In this document: in pieces, positions 60,263 to 64,000 of the stretch
Layout of the letters: each line of letters begins with the position of its first letter
Position numbering within the stretch: the stretch's first letter is position 1
Assembly: GCA_013288045.1 (NCBI GenBank)
Contig: JABDCP010000002.1
Location: 1 to 64,000, forward strand
From: Candidatus Babelota bacterium
Lineage (GTDB): Bacteria; Babelota; Babeliae; Babelales; Babelaceae
Reading direction: 5' to 3'
Length of the DNA stretch: 64,000 nucleotides
Translations under genes and position numbers: made by a program
Notes under the pieces: model-generated
Databases searched by the model: none
Seen by the model: the letters and a program-made list of their open reading frames with translations, nothing else
Told to the model about the DNA's origin: nothing

Positions 60263-62248
60263 CTACATTTCTTTTTCTAAGTCAGGTATCCGTACATAGT
60301 TTTTTAAATGGTTGTTGTAGCGATCAAAGTTATCTTCAAGAATTTCGCGTCTTGTATCTTTGCTTATCGCGCCTTTAAAGTCTTGAGCAACTTTCCGCAT
60401 TAGGCTCAAACTGACTATGGATATGACATCATTGCCTAGAAAGGGTCGCATAAAATGCTCAAGTTTTGAAATGAGAAGAGCCTGTTTTTGTGGATCTTTT
60501 TCTATACACCTCATGGTTTGTTCCCACAGGGGACGAAGCGTATTGCCATTACATCTATAGAGATAGATCACCTCAAGATCTCTTTTTAATGCCGTAGTCC
60601 ATTCTGGCGCAATCAGTTCTCCTTGCTCATTATGCTGTTCAGCCGTTGCAAATAAAAGTAGCTCATAGATAACGTAAGGTGGAAGATTACATTTAATGCC
60701 AAAGATATAGATGAGGAATGCAACATTCTGAAGAGCAATTTTGGCTTGATGCTTTGTCGGTGCATACCTTCGTAAACTTGCTTCTAAGAGCGTGGTAACT
60801 ATCTTTTGTGTAGTGGTATCATCCATGTTCGCTATGCTATGATCCCGAAAAGTGCGGGCAAGTAATGGTAGGTTATTATCTGCAACAGTAGCGCCAGCTT
60901 CAAGAAGAAGCTTTGCTGCTCCAGTCTGCAAGGTAACCACGCCACCTATATAAAGAGGTGACGCTTGAAGTATGTCTCTGGTGTTCATTTGGGCCCCTGC
61001 ACGTAGCAGTAGTTTTACAGCACGTAAATTCTCATACTTTGATGCAAAGTGAAGAGCTTGCCTTTTCGCTTCATCAATACTTGCGTTCACATTTGCACCT
61101 TCATCTATCAGAGCTTTCAGTAGTTCGTCATCATATATTACCCCAGTAAACAAGCAATGATCTAGGCATGTTTGTTTATCAAGCATCCCTTCCTCTCCTG
61201 CCTCAACGTCGTTAGTCATCTGTTGTGCTCCTGCAGCCACTAGTGAGAGATGTAATGAAGTATTATGCGATGAATACAAACTAAGCAGTGTGTTGCGTGC
61301 AAGCTGGGACTCTAACTCCCCTAAAAGGTTACTAAGCAAATCGGTAATAGCTCCCTCTGAATAAAGGCTTCCAATAACAGTTCCCTCTGAATGAAGTTTT
61401 TTCATATACACTTCAAGCTTCTTAACACATTTTACAAGCCCATCTAAGCTGCTTATGTCTCTTTTGAAAAGTGGAAGAATCGCGTGGCGCCTTTTTTTAA
61501 CTTCTTCCAGAGCTTTATACGCATAGTTATCTGGATGCCCAGGGTCATCATGTTTGAGCTCTCTACGTTCGAAATTATTTTCAAGTTCATCGAGTAAAAC
61601 ATTGAGTGTATCAGTGTCCCCACGTGCTGCTGCTACATAAAATGAAGGATAGTCACAATTGGTACTTATTGCAGCACCCCTTTTTAGAAGTTCTGTAACC
61701 AGCCATTTGTCGCCAGCTTCTAAAGCCCTTTCAAGTTGGTTGTCACAATCGGTAACTATCGAAGCTCCTCTTTTAAGAAGATCTCTGACAAGGCGTGTGT
61801 CACCGGCTTTTGCGGCCCTGATAAGTTGGCGGTCTAGCCTCTTTTGTTCAACTTCTTGGCGCTTGCCTATAATCCCCCTCTTAAGCTGAGCAAGAAATAA
61901 TCCGTCACGCTTCGTTATCAAAGATCCATCCCTTTTATCCATTTCAAAAATGTCCCCTTCAATCTGGAAGAATTTTTCAAGCATATCGAGAAAGACATGC
62001 ATGACTTCACGAGGCACTTTTATATGATCAAAACGAAAAAATCCATAGTCTTGGGTATCTCTTAAAACGCCCTTGTTAAGAAGCTCTCTTATACGATCCC
62101 AATCACTAGCATTTACTGCATCGACAAGTTGAAGATTCAATTCTGATTGTTCTTGTTTGGTAAGTGTACCTATTTTTTCACTTTGTGCTGCACTGAGGCT
62201 TCCTGAGATCATCAGCAGACTGCTGAGTGCGAGTAATTGTATTTTCAT
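60263..62248 (-). CDS. exported ankyrin-repeat protein
   Basis: ANK repeats ('LIRAAKAGDTRLVRDLLKRGASI', 'KRQALHFASKYENLRAVKLLLRAGAQMN'); signal-like 'MKIQLLALSSLLMISGSLSAAQ'. Confidence 0.8.
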   Translation of the reverse strand: MKIQLLALSSLLMISGSLSAAQSEKIGTLTKQEQSELNLQLVDAVNASDWDRIRELLNKGVLRDTQDYGFFRFDHIKVPREVMHVFLDMLEKFFQIEGDIFEMDKRDGSLITKRDGLFLAQLKRGIIGKRQEVEQKRLDRQLIRAAKAGDTRLVRDLLKRGASIVTDCDNQLERALEAGDKWLVTELLKRGAAISTNCDYPSFYVAAARGDTDTLNVLLDELENNFERRELKHDDPGHPDNYAYKALEEVKKRRHAILPLFKRDISSLDGLVKCVKKLEVYMKKLHSEGTVIGSLYSEGAITDLLSNLLGELESQLARNTLLSLYSSHNTSLHLSLVAAGAQQMTNDVEAGEEGMLDKQTCLDHCLFTGVIYDDELLKALIDEGANVNASIDEAKRQALHFASKYENLRAVKLLLRAGAQMNTRDILQASPLYIGGVVTLQTGAAKLLLEAGATVADNNLPLLARTFRDHSIANMDDTTTQKIVTTLLEASLRRYAPTKHQAKIALQNVAFLIYIFGIKCNLPPYVIYELLLFATAEQHNEQGELIAPEWTTALKRDLEVIYLYRCNGNTLRPLWEQTMRCIEKDPQKQALLISKLEHFMRPFLGNDVISIVSLSLMRKVAQDFKGAISKDTRREILEDNFDRYNNHLKNYVRIPDLEKEM

Positions 62249-62665
62249 AAGGCCCCATGCTATGGTCATTAATTTGTTTTATGCTTGTACTATTGAGCAT
62301 ATATAATTTTAACAAATTGTAAATATGTAGCGAAAAAACCAAAGCAAAAATTGCTCATTTTTGCAACTATTTTTTTGATAGGCAGTAAAACAATGCTTTT
62401 GGTAGCAATAACTATGATGCCTAATGACCCAAAGACCCTTTTGGACATATTACATGCATATAAGCACCATACATAGTACTCACCTTCAATAATTCCAAGC
62501 CCACAGTGGTCGCCTATTGCCATTTTTTTAAATTCTGATAGAATAGAAAACGTGCTAGATTAACAAAAAACCAAGCAACCCATTATAATCGATGGACACT
62601 ATCGTAGCACACAACCAAATGTGCCACCAGTAAAACAACCACAAAGATATGACCAAAAGGACAAT

Positions 62666-63862
62666 ATGAAATTACGCATACTGATTTTGACCCTTATAAT
62701 GGGCGTTTCCTCGATGAATGCCATGGTTCTTTCTGAAGGAAAGTGGAGCCAATACTTAGATGAGCCATTAACCGATTGGAGCAACAATACGTCTATTTAT
62801 GACAATGCCTATCAAGGAGCTACCTACGACTATTCAGTAAGCTCTAAAGAAGCATTCGAGAACACTCTCAAAACACTTCCCCAAGAGGAACAGTGGGTCA
62901 TCCAGGACTGGATATACGCCGTCAAACAAGTTGAAAAGAGTCTCCTTAAAAAACCTTTTGAGACGTGGACTTTTGATGATATTTCACAACTCGCTGCATG
63001 GCTCTTGCGATCATCACATAAGGATCCTCGAACCATAAGGACAGAGCCGGTACGCTGGACTTTTCGTAAGATATCAAAAGAAGAAACTGAAAAATTCGAC
63101 ACATTACTCTTTAGAAAAGTCGTTAATACCCCATCAGGAAGCAAATACATCGGCAATCCTCAGGAACGCCCGAACGCACTATTACAACCCTTAACAGCCC
63201 AAGAAGAAGCATACTTACATGAAACTGTCTACGTTTTTCCTCTAGGTGATGATGTAAAAAAAGAGCTCATTGAAGCTTTCGAATCACTCAAGCAAGAACT
63301 AGCGAAAGCCAGGGCTCTTCCTTGGGAACAACGACAACAAAAAGCATTTTCACTCGGATGTCAGTTCCATTTTGACATCATAAGAGTGCATCCTTTCAAA
63401 GCGGCTGCAAAAAGATTGGGCCGACTAGGTATGTTTATTATACATTCCCAGAATGGCATAATGCCACTCTGTGTTATCAACGCTGAAGCATATACGCAGT
63501 CTTTGTTAGCTAGCTTAAAAGAGGGTACTCATAGGCCCTTTGAAAAATTCTATAAGACTCATGTTGATCGCTACGATAATCTTCTCAAAAGCACTGCCCA
63601 GGCAGCGGGCCCTCAGAAGAGAATCTCTGCCGAGGAACACCTACGGCTCATGTTATTGAACTTTGCAGCTCATGAACAAAGCACCGATCAAACAAGCTTA
63701 GCCAGCAGTTCAAGCTGCGCTAGCTGCGGAAAACAAGACCCAAAACAACGCTGCAGTATATGCAAAGCTGTTTATTATTGTGGCCAGGAATGCCAAACAA
63801 AAGATTGGAAGGCTGGCCACAAAAAGCAATGTGCCAAAATTGCAGAAAAGCAAAAGGTATAA
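62666..63862 (+). CDS. exported Fic-like domain protein with C-terminal MYND zinc finger
   Basis: 'FSLGCQFHFDIIRVHPFKAAAKRLGRLGMFIIHSQNGIMPL' aligned to the Fic core; 'CASCGKQDPKQRCSICKAVYYCGQECQTKDWKAGHKKQC' MYND. Confidence 0.75.
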   Translation: MKLRILILTLIMGVSSMNAMVLSEGKWSQYLDEPLTDWSNNTSIYDNAYQGATYDYSVSSKEAFENTLKTLPQEEQWVIQDWIYAVKQVEKSLLKKPFETWTFDDISQLAAWLLRSSHKDPRTIRTEPVRWTFRKISKEETEKFDTLLFRKVVNTPSGSKYIGNPQERPNALLQPLTAQEEAYLHETVYVFPLGDDVKKELIEAFESLKQELAKARALPWEQRQQKAFSLGCQFHFDIIRVHPFKAAAKRLGRLGMFIIHSQNGIMPLCVINAEAYTQSLLASLKEGTHRPFEKFYKTHVDRYDNLLKSTAQAAGPQKRISAEEHLRLMLLNFAAHEQSTDQTSLASSSSCASCGKQDPKQRCSICKAVYYCGQECQTKDWKAGHKKQCAKIAEKQKV

Positions 63863-63866
63863 GAGC

Positions 63867-64000
63867 ATGCCTATTAAAAAAATTACGATCATCCTTATGA
63901 GCCTTGCATCACCATTGGTGCATGGCATGGTTCTCCAAGAAAAACAGAGCTTATATCAAGATGCTCCGCTAACGCAATGGCCTAAGGCAGTTACTACGAT
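63867..64000 (+). CDS. partial CDS, N-terminal paralogue of the Fic-MYND gene, runs off window
   Basis: 'MPIKKITIILMSLASPLVHGMVLQEKQSLYQDAPLTQWPKAVTT' vs 'MNAMVLSEGKWSQYLDEPLTDWSNNTS'. Confidence 0.65.
   Translation, partial: MPIKKITIILMSLASPLVHGMVLQEKQSLYQDAPLTQWPKAVTT

Overview
The window is a dense, low-to-moderate GC bacterial chromosome segment of about 60 intact or near-intact CDSs. It also holds one RNase P RNA, one tRNA-Ser(CGA), and a few decayed genes and repeats. There is no phage, CRISPR array or recognisable transposase. Housekeeping content: rpsU, rbfA, prepilin peptidase and pilin, folC, ATP synthase a and c, uppS, gpsA, a PASTA protein, PBP1A, murG, dciA-like, archease/rtcB/thpR, holB, tmk, ksgA, mreB, glmU, sbcD-like, comF-like, lspA and pheT. 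Interspersed are many predicted-exported proteins with eukaryote-like modules: ankyrin repeats, MYND zinc fingers, RING, Fic and WD40. Together these suggest a host-associated bacterium; the Dependentiae/TM6 type would fit, but this is inference from gene style and no search was run. The observations I rate highest are: (1) an F-type c subunit made of four fused hairpins whose ion-site residues are E, Q, E, D; (2) a secreted Fic-MYND fusion whose Fic motif reads HPFKAAAKRLGR; (3) a secreted protein combining a CxxC ladder, a RING lacking ligand 5, and three copies of an ~85-105 aa Cys/His module; (4) a coiled-coil insertion inside a beta-helix-type protein, bounded by in-frame 19-nt direct repeats; (5) tandem HAM1/RdgB-like genes that share altered base-recognition residues; (6) a DUF4143 ATPase apparently broken by a repeat-mediated deletion that removes Walker B; (7) three closely spaced CCGGCT-centred palindromes; (8) a 41-aa secreted peptide gene absent from the supplied ORF track. 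Family names come from motif recognition by eye only.
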